From contig NZ_JAKZAH010000040.1 of NCBI RefSeq assembly GCF_023156245.1, positions 1 through 33,593 of the forward strand: a stretch of DNA of 33,593 bases. Direction: 5' to 3'. Position 1 is the stretch's first letter, and each line of letters opens with the position of its first letter. Under the pieces are notes generated by a model. It saw only the letters and a program-made list of their open reading frames with translations, did no database searches and was not told where the DNA came from. A program made the position numbers and the translations under genes. The DNA is from Marinobacter bryozoorum (GTDB lineage: Bacteria > Pseudomonadota > Gammaproteobacteria > Pseudomonadales > Oleiphilaceae). Shown here piece by piece: positions 14,419 to 22,170 of the stretch.

Positions 14419-16059
14419 ATGGGCATTTCGAAGCGGTTTGCAGGGCTGGCCGGGCTGGTAATACTGCTGGCTACAGGTAGCGTTGCAGGCATCACAGTTC
14501 AGTTTACTGAGGGCTCACCCTCGTCAGTTTTCCTCGTAACCCTCTTTGCGGCCCTGGTCATGGGAAGCTGTTGGTGGCGCTGGCTGATTGTTCCCTACCT
14601 CGACGCAGTCAATCAGCTCTCTCAGGGCAAGCTTTCCGCGAATCATCCCTTCCATGCCCGATTCCAGCCTATGCTGGAGGATGCCGCCGCCGGGCAGGCG
14701 CTGGCCGAGGCCCTCTCCGGATCCGCAGACCAGAATGCGGTGTCGGCGGCCGAGGTATCCTGGGCGGCGGACCAGCTGAAGCAACGACTGGACCGCCAGG
14801 TCATCGAAATCCGGCAGATGGCGGATTACGCCAGCCAGGTAACCGAAACCGTTCGCGAAAGCGCCCGCAAGGCTGCTGAGGCATCGGAAGTAGCCCAGGG
14901 GGCAAGCCGGCTCAGTGGTGACGGCCGTGCCGCATTGGGGACCGCCCTCGCCGATATCCGGGAGGTATACCAGCAGTCCGAGCAGAACCTGGGCCTGATC
15001 CGCGACCTGGATGGCAAGTCGGACCGGATCCAGGGTGTGACCTCGGTTATCGAGGCCATCGCCGAACAGACCAATCTGCTGGCATTGAACGCCGCCATCG
15101 AGGCGGCCCGGGCCGGGGAGCAGGGGCGCGGATTCGCCGTGGTGGCTGACGAAGTACGCCACCTGGCGGCGCGCACCACCGAAGCCACCACCGAGGTAGC
15201 CGGCGTGCTGGCGGATATCCGGGAGTCCACGGCGCGAATCCTTTCGGGCGTCGAGCAGCTGGCCTACACCGTTGACCGGGGGCTCGAATCTGTCCAGTCG
15301 GTGTCCGGCAACCTCGAACAGATCGGCCAGCAGGCGGACTTGCTGGAAAGCGAGGTGGACGGTATCGCCGAGGGAGACCGGGAGAACGAACGCAATCTTG
15401 AGCAGATCCTCCAGGGCGTCGAGACCCTGCGGGATGAAATGGCCGAGAGCGATCGCGGGGTGGGCGACCTGGCTACCCAGGCTACCCGGCTTATGGACCT
15501 GGCCGAGCAGGCCAATGCGTCCTTTGCGGCCAACAGCAGCGCCAGCTATCACCGTTTCTTCTACGAACAGGCCGCCAGCGCCGCTGATGCCATTGGCAAA
15601 CGGTTTGAAGAGGCGTTGCAGCTGGGTGAGCTTACGCAGGAGCAGCTGTTCGACCGCAACCGGCAACCGGTTCTGAATACCAGCCCGGCCAAGTATCACA
15701 GTGGCTTCGATGCCTTCACCGACAAGGTGCTGCCGGCCATACAGGAACCGGTAGTGGCCTCTCACGACGCGCTGGTATTTGCCATTGCCACGGCGCCAGA
15801 CGGTTATGTGCCCACCCACAACCGGGCCTTTGCCCACGAGCCCACCGGTGACCCGCAACAGGACCTGGTCCGCAGTCGCAGCAAACGATTGTTCAACGAT
15901 CGCACCGGCGCCCGTTGCGGAAGTCACACTGATACCATGCTGCTGCAGACCTATCGCCGGGATACCGGTGAGATCATGCACGACCTGTCGGTGCCGGTGT
16001 TCGTGAACGGCCGCCACTGGGGCGGCTTCCGTCTGGGCTATCGGCCTTCCGGACATTGA
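14419..16059 (+). CDS. Methyl-accepting chemotaxis protein with a C-terminal sensory-like domain
   Basis: A 546-residue chemoreceptor. Two transmembrane helices (about 8-27 and 35-58) are joined by only about eight residues, so there is no periplasmic ligand domain. The cytoplasmic signalling hairpin is clear at about 208-255: IEAIAEQTNLLALNAAIEAA and then RAGEQGRGFAVVADEVRHLA, the CheA/CheW contact tip. From about residue 375 there is a 170-residue domain with DKVLPAIQEPVVASHDALVF, GYVPTHNRAFAHEPTGD, a conserved NDRTG, QTYRRDTGEIMHDLSVPVFV and GRHWGGFRLGY. This is a Cache/PAS-like module known at the C-terminus of some proteobacterial receptors. Sensing is therefore probably intracellular. 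A heptad-rich helix links the TM region to the hub. The gene appears unlinked to che genes. Confidence 0.92.
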   Translation: MGISKRFAGLAGLVILLATGSVAGITVQFTEGSPSSVFLVTLFAALVMGSCWWRWLIVPYLDAVNQLSQGKLSANHPFHARFQPMLEDAAAGQALAEALSGSADQNAVSAAEVSWAADQLKQRLDRQVIEIRQMADYASQVTETVRESARKAAEASEVAQGASRLSGDGRAALGTALADIREVYQQSEQNLGLIRDLDGKSDRIQGVTSVIEAIAEQTNLLALNAAIEAARAGEQGRGFAVVADEVRHLAARTTEATTEVAGVLADIRESTARILSGVEQLAYTVDRGLESVQSVSGNLEQIGQQADLLESEVDGIAEGDRENERNLEQILQGVETLRDEMAESDRGVGDLATQATRLMDLAEQANASFAANSSASYHRFFYEQAASAADAIGKRFEEALQLGELTQEQLFDRNRQPVLNTSPAKYHSGFDAFTDKVLPAIQEPVVASHDALVFAIATAPDGYVPTHNRAFAHEPTGDPQQDLVRSRSKRLFNDRTGARCGSHTDTMLLQTYRRDTGEIMHDLSVPVFVNGRHWGGFRLGYRPSGH

Positions 16060-16114
16060 AGTGATTGCGGTACACCCTATACTGGTCGTGCATTCCCAAT
16101 GACAGGATCGGCCC

Positions 16115-16489
16115 TTGAACAATCAGGACAGTAACCAGGAGTACATCCCGGCCCGCCGTCGCCAGCAGCCGTACACGGAAGACCCCTTGTGGAAGGTTGT
16201 GGTAGTGGTCTACCTGCTCCAGGCCCTGGCCATACCCACCAGCGGCCTGATGGCGGTGGCGGGTGTGATCATCAATTACCTCAAGCAGGATGAGGCCCGT
16301 AACAGTCCACTGGAAGCCCACTTCCGCTGGCAGATCCGCACCTTCTGGATTGGCTTGCTTTGGGGGGTGATTGGTACCGTTACCACGTTCCTGATTATCG
16401 GCTGGTTTATCCTGGTGGGGCTGGCTATCTGGTACATCTACCGGGTGGTGCGGGGTGCCCTGGCGCTGAATGACGGCAGGGCACCCTGA
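16115..16489 (+). CDS. DUF4870-like small membrane protein
   Basis: A 124-residue inner-membrane protein. After a polar N-terminus (about 28 residues) come hydrophobic segments at about 29-52, 75-94 and 95-115. The pattern includes SPLEAHFRWQIRTFWIGLLW, a polar hinge rich in aromatic residues, and a final WYIYRVVRGALALNDGR. This matches the widespread DUF4870/Tic20-like group of small membrane proteins of unknown role. The start is TTG at 16115, chosen because ACAGGA lies seven bases upstream and no ATG or GTG fits. It follows the chemoreceptor by 55 bp, and its stop is only 9 bp from that of the convergent MFS gene. Confidence 0.85.
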   Translation: MNNQDSNQEYIPARRRQQPYTEDPLWKVVVVVYLLQALAIPTSGLMAVAGVIINYLKQDEARNSPLEAHFRWQIRTFWIGLLWGVIGTVTTFLIIGWFILVGLAIWYIYRVVRGALALNDGRAP

Positions 16490-16498
16490 ACCCTATTG

Positions 16499-17827
16499 CT
16501 ACCCTTCGGAATCCTCTGACACCTCTTTCAGCCGCAGGGCACTGATGGTGCCAGCCAGTCCCATCAGGCCAAGGGCCAGGATCACGGCCACGTCTGAAAT
16601 CATGGATATCAGTGCGGTCAGACCGCCAGTGGCCAGCAGCAGCAGACCGATGACCGAGTTACTGACCGAGGTATAGTCCGTCCGTTTGTTCCCTCCCGCC
16701 ATATCGACCAGGTAGGTTTTCCGGCCCAGTCGTACGCCGGCGTGGGCAATGCTGAGCACAAAGAACGCGACCGGGTAGAACCACATACCACCAAAGTCTT
16801 CGCCAGCCAACATGGCGGTCACCCCGACCAGCAGGCAGGTTCCGCTTGCGACGCTGGCACCGCGAATCATGACTTGCCGGCTGCTGGCGTCGGCCATCCA
16901 GCCCCACACACTGGCGCTGATGGAACTGGCCAGGCTGCTGGCCAGCAGGAATACCCCCAGCAACCATGCCGAGTCGGCCTGGTTCTGTGCCAGCAGGACG
17001 AAATAGGGGGAGGCCAGGGCGGAACACAGAAGCAAGGCCCGGGTGATTACAAAGTGCCGGAACGGAGGGTCCTCCCTCAGCAGCCCCAGGTTGCTGAAGG
17101 CGTCCTTGATAGCATTGCCACCGCCACTGGTCTCGCCTTCGTATTCGTCCACCGAGGCAAACAGCAGTCCGGCGACGACCCAGAGCCCTCCTGCCAGCAA
17201 CAGCAACACGCTGTAGAACAGCATGGAGGGATCGCCACGATCCCAGAACAGCAGCGCGGTAAGGATTGCCGTAGCGGTTCCGCCCAGGGTAGTGGCCAGC
17301 CCGGACAGTCGGCCCCGGCGCCCCTTGGGAATGCACTTGCCCTGGACATCCTTCATGGAAACTGAGCAAAACCCCCGGGCCAGGGAGAACACCACCAGCG
17401 CGGCCACCACCGCGCCCCCGGCAGTGTAGCCTTCCAGGAACCAGACACTGGCAGCCATGGCCATCACGCTCATGGCCTGGCCGAAGGCGCCCAGGGTCCA
17501 GAACCACTTGCGAACGGGCTTGCGCCGCACCCAGGCGCCAATGAGCATCTGCGGCAGCATCGATCCGGACTCCCGGATAGGCACCAGCCAGGCCACCAGG
17601 GCAGGGGCGCCCACGGCATTGAGCAGCCACGCCAGTACCGTTTTGGGGCTGATCAGCAGGTCGCCCAGCTTGGTGAGCACATTGCTGGCCAGGATCAGGA
17701 AGAAGTTGCGGGGCACCTCCCGGCAGGCCTCAGCGGGGAGGTCACTGCAGGTGCGGGCGTCCTCCTCGTTGGCGATCAGTGAGTACAGTTGCTCGGCAGG
17801 GTGATTGGCATCCGGTTGTCGGCTCAA
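16499..17827 (-). CDS. MFS-type transporter
   Basis: A 442-444 residue integral membrane protein of the major facilitator type, with about 11-12 hydrophobic helices and a charged N-terminus of around 35 residues. The A-loop-like segment GAWVRRKPVRKWFWTLG after helix 2 and the repeat-like WGWMADASSRQVMIRG in the second half are the usual MFS loop positions. KGRRGRLSGLATTLGGTATA sits at the start of the middle helices. No substrate-specific motif is recognised. Two in-frame TTG codons compete as start: 17833, which abuts AGAGG, and 17827, which has a six-base spacing, so 17827 is preferred. It is divergent from rlmJ. No neighbour suggests a substrate. Confidence 0.85.
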   Translation of the reverse strand: MSRQPDANHPAEQLYSLIANEEDARTCSDLPAEACREVPRNFFLILASNVLTKLGDLLISPKTVLAWLLNAVGAPALVAWLVPIRESGSMLPQMLIGAWVRRKPVRKWFWTLGAFGQAMSVMAMAASVWFLEGYTAGGAVVAALVVFSLARGFCSVSMKDVQGKCIPKGRRGRLSGLATTLGGTATAILTALLFWDRGDPSMLFYSVLLLLAGGLWVVAGLLFASVDEYEGETSGGGNAIKDAFSNLGLLREDPPFRHFVITRALLLCSALASPYFVLLAQNQADSAWLLGVFLLASSLASSISASVWGWMADASSRQVMIRGASVASGTCLLVGVTAMLAGEDFGGMWFYPVAFFVLSIAHAGVRLGRKTYLVDMAGGNKRTDYTSVSNSVIGLLLLATGGLTALISMISDVAVILALGLMGLAGTISALRLKEVSEDSEG

Positions 17828-17975
17828 GGGCAACCTCTATTGTCGGGTGGGCATTAATGGGTAGCATAGGGTACCAGCCCCTGCCGGACTTTCGTATCTG
17901 TCGGTGGGCTTGCCTGGGCGGTGCAGCGTGGGGCCTAATGGCGAGCCGTATCGTTTGAATCCCGGAGCCCTTGCA

Positions 17976-18815
17976 ATGCTCAGCTATCTCCATGAATTCC
18001 ATGCCGGCAACTTTGCCGATGTTCACAAGCATGCGTCACTGACCCTGGCAATGACCATGATGCAGGCCAAGCCCTCGGCCATTGCCGGTTTTGATACCCA
18101 CGCCGGAAGTGCTGAGCATGACCTGGCCGGTGACCGCGCGAGCAAGACTGGTGAAGCGGATAGCGGTATCCAGCGGGTCTGGCGGCTGCGTGACCGGTTG
18201 CAGGCGCGGGACTGGTCGCCAATGCTGGCAGAACTGGCACGCTTGAACCCGGATGAAGGCCCGCTGACCCGTTACCCCGGGTCACCAGCCTGGTTCAGTT
18301 GCCTGCAGAGGGCGCAGGATAGCCTGACCGCTTTCGAGCTGCATTCCGGCGAGTCTTCGCGATTACAGGAGTGGGCACGCAAGCGGCGGGTGACGGTGCA
18401 GGTGGGCGATGGCCTGGAGGGGCTGCTGGGAGCTTTGCCACCCAGGGCGCCCCGGCTCCTTGTACTGATCGATCCCTCCTATGAAATCAAGGATGACTAT
18501 CGGCTTGTATCCAGGACCCTGGAAAAAGCCTGGGCCCGTTGCCGCCACGGGGTGTTCCTGGTCTGGTACCCCATGCTCACGAGTGGCCTGCACCAGGTGT
18601 TGCCGGATCACCTCGGTGGGTCTGGTATTCGCAAGGTCTGGCACAGTGAACTGCTACTGAATGCGCCGCCGGAGCGCGGCATGACCGGATCCGGAATGCT
18701 GGTGGTTAATCCGCCGTGGGGGTTCAGTGAACGGCTGGATGCAATGATTGGGGAAGTCTCAGGACGTGACGGACTGTATGTGAAACACAGGCAAGGCTGG
18801 CTGGTTCCCGAGTAA
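17976..18815 (+). CDS. rlmJ: RlmJ, 23S rRNA (adenine-2030 N6)-methyltransferase
   Basis: A SAM-dependent enzyme that methylates N6 of A2030 in 23S rRNA. The 279-residue product aligns with E. coli RlmJ (280) throughout. It has MLSYLHEFHAGNFADVHKHA at the N-terminus, FDTHAGSAEHDL for SAM binding, RYPGSPAWF, ELHSGE, and the catalytic region LLVLIDPSYEIKDDYRL. The C-terminus has VWYPMLTSGL and GMTGSGMLVVNPPWGF. The catalytic tetrapeptide is DPSY here in place of DPPY in E. coli; the fold and the remaining residues support activity. The ATG at 17976 is chosen from the family N-terminus and GGAG eight bases upstream, although the frame extends to 17904. It is tail to tail with the TRAP lipoprotein gene. 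Confidence 0.95.
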   Translation: MLSYLHEFHAGNFADVHKHASLTLAMTMMQAKPSAIAGFDTHAGSAEHDLAGDRASKTGEADSGIQRVWRLRDRLQARDWSPMLAELARLNPDEGPLTRYPGSPAWFSCLQRAQDSLTAFELHSGESSRLQEWARKRRVTVQVGDGLEGLLGALPPRAPRLLVLIDPSYEIKDDYRLVSRTLEKAWARCRHGVFLVWYPMLTSGLHQVLPDHLGGSGIRKVWHSELLLNAPPERGMTGSGMLVVNPPWGFSERLDAMIGEVSGRDGLYVKHRQGWLVPE

Positions 18816-18846
18816 ATCCGGCGGAGTACCGGGCATCTGTCACGGC

Positions 18847-19896
18847 TTACTGGTCCGTGGCCAGTGCCTGAATCCGTTCGAGAATACGCTGCCCACGTGC
18901 ACCACTTTGGTTGCGGTAGGCATCAACGGCCGGTTTGCTGGCCTCCTGGAAAGCTGACCGCTGCTCGTCAGAAAGGGTATGAATGCCGACCCTGCCGGAT
19001 TGACGCAGCTGCTCGACGCTGCGCTGGTTGTACTCCCGCTGAACCTCGTCAATAAACCCGGGTAGCCCGTTGCTGGCCTCGTCGATCCACTGGCGATGAG
19101 TGCTGTCCAGGTTCTGGTACCAGTCCCGGCTACTGATCACGCTGGTGACGAAGCGCGTTGCCCGGGGCAGGGTAATATCTGACTGAACCTCCTGGAACTT
19201 CATCTCGGTCACGGCAAACGCCGGGTTGCTCTGACCGTCTACCTGGCCCAGCTGCAGGGCTTCATGGACCTCTCCATAGGGCATGGTTATGGGTTCTGCG
19301 CCCCAGGCTTCAAACACCGTTCCGTGCATGGGCGCCGTCATGGTTCTCATGCGCAGGCCGGAGAAGTCTCCTGGTTGCAGCAGGGGGCGGTTGGCCGTCC
19401 ACGTCATCCAGCCTTCCGGCACCAGTGACAGCAATTGCAGGCCGGCATCTGCCCAGGCCGCTTGCAGCAGCTCACCCAGCTCCTGGTCTGCGAGGATTGT
19501 GCGGGTTGCCTGGTCATCGTCCGGGAACACGAAGGGCAACAGGAAAATGCCGGCCTCCGGAACCTTGTCCGCCACGTGTCCCGACGAGGCGAACGCCAGG
19601 TGCACCCGCCCGTCAGTGACTAACTGCGTCAGGTGTGGTGACGTGCCGATGGAGCCGTAGGGGTAGATTTCAACCTGAACCTGCCCGTCAGAGATGTCCT
19701 CCATGCGGCGCCGGAACTCCTGCGCCCAGGCGTCCTGCACGCTGCCTCCGACTTCTTCCAGCGCAAAGCGCCAGGTTTCCGGTTCCGGATCTGCCGGGAA
19801 CAAACCTGTCAGTCCGTCGTCGTTATCACTGCAGGCCACCAAGAAAAGCGTGCTGGCCATCATCAGAATCAGTGACGGGGCGGATACGGCTGTCAT
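18847..19896 (-). CDS. TRAP-type (DctP family) solute-binding lipoprotein
   Basis: A 349-residue extracytoplasmic solute receptor. The leader ends in the lipobox LVAC with Cys22, so the receptor is probably membrane-anchored, unlike most soluble DctP proteins. The DctP fold is indicated by WRFALEEVGGSVQDAWAQEF, EIYPYGSIG, VHLAFASSGHVADKVP, PLLQPGDFSGLRMRTM with the conserved Arg that binds carboxylate ligands, and EALQLGQVDGQSNP. Membrane components DctQ and DctM are not adjacent, so it either pairs with a distant transporter or acts as a sensor accessory. GAGGAGA lies ten bases before the ATG. The next plus-strand operon encodes a kinase and NtrC-type activator, the class that often controls TRAP genes, but there is no direct evidence of linkage. 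Confidence 0.9.
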   Translation of the reverse strand: MTAVSAPSLILMMASTLFLVACSDNDDGLTGLFPADPEPETWRFALEEVGGSVQDAWAQEFRRRMEDISDGQVQVEIYPYGSIGTSPHLTQLVTDGRVHLAFASSGHVADKVPEAGIFLLPFVFPDDDQATRTILADQELGELLQAAWADAGLQLLSLVPEGWMTWTANRPLLQPGDFSGLRMRTMTAPMHGTVFEAWGAEPITMPYGEVHEALQLGQVDGQSNPAFAVTEMKFQEVQSDITLPRATRFVTSVISSRDWYQNLDSTHRQWIDEASNGLPGFIDEVQREYNQRSVEQLRQSGRVGIHTLSDEQRSAFQEASKPAVDAYRNQSGARGQRILERIQALATDQ

Positions 19897-20009
19897 CGGG
19901 AAACTGTCTCCTCAGGGAATACTCGGTTCGTGATGTACAGGTTATCCCAGGAGGCTGCAGGGGGGGAAATTGTGCGGGTCGGAAGTGATAACCTCTTGCG
20001 TCCACCAAC

Positions 20010-20034
20010 AAAAAGCCCCGCGCACAGGCGGGGC
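20010..20034 (-). terminator. Intrinsic terminator of the DUF4168 gene
   Basis: On the minus strand GCCCCGC and GCGGGGC (20028-20034 and 20015-20021) form a 7-bp stem with a six-base loop, followed by five T. It lies 28 bp after the DUF4168 stop and upstream of the TRAP gene, so it separates the two. Confidence 0.9.
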
Positions 20035-20061
20035 AGGGGCTTCTGCGGGTGAGCTTCCCTG

Positions 20062-20463
20062 TTACATCAGTGCATCGACACGGTTACGAACGCTTGGTTC
20101 ACTGTTATAGGCCGTAGCGATGGCGTTGTAGGTCGGGATGTCGAGGCCGGCATCCTCGATCACGGAAACCATCTCGTCGTTGGCTTCCATCTGTAACTCC
20201 TGGGCTTTTTCCTGGGAGTTTGCTTCTTCGATCTTCGCCATGTACTCGTCACGGATACCGTTAATACCGTCCTGGGCTTCCACGAACTTGCGCAGTTCCG
20301 CGTCGTTGAAGTTGGTTTCAGCTTCACCGGAAGCGGCAGGGTTGCTGTAGCTGCTCTGGTCGGTCTCTGCGGGCTGGCTCTGCGATTGGGCAAAGGCCGC
20401 AGGTGCGCCGACCAGCAGTGCGATGGATACCGTTGCAGAGGTAAGAAGCTTGTTCACTTTCAT
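20062..20463 (-). CDS. DUF4168 secreted protein
   Basis: A 133-residue protein with a Sec signal peptide (MKVNKLLTSATVSIALLVG, cleavage AFA-QS near residue 25), a Ser/Gln-rich linker, then an alpha-helical domain. NFNDAELRKFVEAQDGINGI through AYNSEPSVRNRVDALM matches the DUF4168 domain, widespread in marine bacteria and cyanobacteria and of unknown function. The helices alternate charged and small residues, suggesting a periplasmic helical bundle. AAGGAGA precedes the ATG at seven bases or so. It is divergent from the sensor kinase, with a 225-bp shared promoter region, and has its own terminator. Confidence 0.9.
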   Translation of the reverse strand: MKVNKLLTSATVSIALLVGAPAAFAQSQSQPAETDQSSYSNPAASGEAETNFNDAELRKFVEAQDGINGIRDEYMAKIEEANSQEKAQELQMEANDEMVSVIEDAGLDIPTYNAIATAYNSEPSVRNRVDALM

Positions 20464-20645
20464 GGTCTATCTCCTTGCTCAATGATGGGGACGGGCCCCT
20501 ATAGAAACCAGTTTGTGTATGGTCACCGGAACACTATCAAAGGGCATGCCAATCCGGGGGAGGATATGAAAATAGCTATATATCAGCGTCTTGCGATTTA
20601 AGTCGCGTGACGGTGCGTTAATCTGAATTGAGGCATATTGCCACA

Positions 20646-20665
20646 TGTGACACTCTATTGTGACA
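20646..20665. promoter_or_regulatory. Direct repeat TGTGACA in the divergent promoter region
   Basis: TGTGACA occurs at 20646-20652 and 20659-20665, 13 bp apart, shortly before the sensor kinase start. TGTGA is a CRP-type half-site, but the second copy is in direct rather than inverted orientation, so CRP binding is uncertain. Confidence 0.3.
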
Positions 20666-20688
20666 TTTGTGCATGACGGAGTTCGCAC

Positions 20689-22170
20689 ATGGGGCGATTG
20701 TCCGGGCGGGCCGGTGAGGTATTTCATTCGGTACGTCTGACCTTGTTTCTGAGTATTGTGGTGCCCCTGATGCTGGTGGTGGGGGCTGGCATCTTCTTTG
20801 CTGTGAGTGCGATTGAAGACAACCTGGACCAGCGCCTGCGGGAAGACCTGGAGCTGGTTGCAAGGGCGGCCAGCGGGCCTCTGGCCCGGGCCATGGAAGA
20901 CGGCAACGAAATCGTACTGGACGAAACGCTCCAGTCTATTTTCCGTATCGGGCGGGTTTACGGAGCTTCGGTCTTCGATGCTGACGGCTTACAGGTTGCC
21001 AGCCTCGGTGTGGCGGACTCCAGTATCCGCACGAGTCGCAGCGCCAATGAGGTGATCCGCAGTGGAGAGCGTGGGGGCACCTTCCGGCGGGTGGATGGCG
21101 TGTCGGTGTTTTCCCAGTTCACCCCGTTGATCGCGGAGGGTGGCCGCATCATTGGCCTGTTGCAGGTCACCCGCAAACGCAGCGACTTCCATCGCCTGGT
21201 CTCTTCCGCCCGGATCTGGGCCGTGGCCCTGTGGTGCGGGGTGCTGCTAGTGGTCAGCCTGGTGGTGGTATTGGGGCACTACGGCGCCGTCGGCCGTTAT
21301 GTGAACCGGTTGCTTGAGGCCATGAAGGGCATGGGGCCAGGCCAGTGGCATATTCACCCGGAGGCCTCCGGCCCCAATGAAATCCGGCAATTGCATCACG
21401 GGCTCCGGGACCTTGGTGATCGCATGGCCCGGGCGGAGGAAGAAATTCGCCAGCGGGTCGAGCGGGAGCGGCAACTGGGTGAGCAACTGGAGTACCAGGA
21501 GAAGGTGGCCATGATCGGTCGTGTGGCGGGAGGCGTCGCCCACGAGCTGGGTGCGCCCCTGAACGTCATTCAGGGGCGTGCCTCCATCCTTGCCCGCCAG
21601 GACCTCGGTCCGGACAGCCAGCGTCACCTGGATGACATCAATCACCAGGTCCGGCGTATGACCCGGATTATCGAGCAGTTGCTGGACTGCTTTCGACACG
21701 TGCCGGATGCCCGCAGGGCGATAGACCTGGCCCCCATGCTGAAGGAAATCGTGGCCGGCATGGCGGAGGACCCCCGGGCCGGTGATGTACCGGTATCGCT
21801 GGCCCTGCCGGAAGGTGAGGTGCTGGTGAATGCGGAGCCGACCCGTCTGGAGCTGGCCTGCCTCAACGTTATCCGCAATGCCTGTGAGGCTGCTCGCAGC
21901 CAGGTAAAAGTGACGGTAGAGCAGGCCGACGGTTTCTGGGCGTTGCATGTGGATGACGACGGTCCGGGCATATCGGAAGCACTGCGGGACCGGATTTTCG
22001 AACCTTTCTATAGCACCCGCCCCGCCGGTGAAGGCACGGGGCTGGGCCTTGCCATGGTCAAAAGCGTGATCAAGGAGCATCAGGGGCAGCTTGCCGTGGG
22101 TGACAGTGAACTGGGTGGGTGTCGCATGACTTTGTCATGGCCCGCCGCCAGGACCAGAGGTGGTGAATGA
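20689..22170 (+). CDS. Sensor histidine kinase of an NtrB/DctB-like two-component system
   Basis: A 493-residue inner-membrane kinase. The transmembrane helices lie at about 16-44 and 174-198, flanking a periplasmic sensor domain of about 130 residues that looks like a single Cache-type fold (GASVFDADGLQVASLGV). A HAMP linker follows. The kinase core has the phospho-accepting His285 in RVAGGVAHELGAPLNVIQGR, the N-box NVIRNACEAA, the G1 box DDDGPGI, the F-box FEPFYSTR and the G2 box GEGTGLGLAMVKS. CGGAG seven bases before the ATG supports the start. The stop overlaps the next gene's start (ATGA), so it is co-transcribed with the NtrC-type regulator, its likely partner. The signal is unknown. 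Confidence 0.93.
   Translation: MGRLSGRAGEVFHSVRLTLFLSIVVPLMLVVGAGIFFAVSAIEDNLDQRLREDLELVARAASGPLARAMEDGNEIVLDETLQSIFRIGRVYGASVFDADGLQVASLGVADSSIRTSRSANEVIRSGERGGTFRRVDGVSVFSQFTPLIAEGGRIIGLLQVTRKRSDFHRLVSSARIWAVALWCGVLLVVSLVVVLGHYGAVGRYVNRLLEAMKGMGPGQWHIHPEASGPNEIRQLHHGLRDLGDRMARAEEEIRQRVERERQLGEQLEYQEKVAMIGRVAGGVAHELGAPLNVIQGRASILARQDLGPDSQRHLDDINHQVRRMTRIIEQLLDCFRHVPDARRAIDLAPMLKEIVAGMAEDPRAGDVPVSLALPEGEVLVNAEPTRLELACLNVIRNACEAARSQVKVTVEQADGFWALHVDDDGPGISEALRDRIFEPFYSTRPAGEGTGLGLAMVKSVIKEHQGQLAVGDSELGGCRMTLSWPAARTRGGE

Noticed and set aside
14524..16122. 532-residue open frame antisense to the chemoreceptor gene
   Set aside because: It mirrors the chemoreceptor codon structure on the opposite strand of GC-rich DNA, has no ribosome site and no recognisable domain.
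21247..22080. 277-residue minus-strand frame opposite the sensor kinase
   Set aside because: Shadow of the kinase; translation shows no domain.
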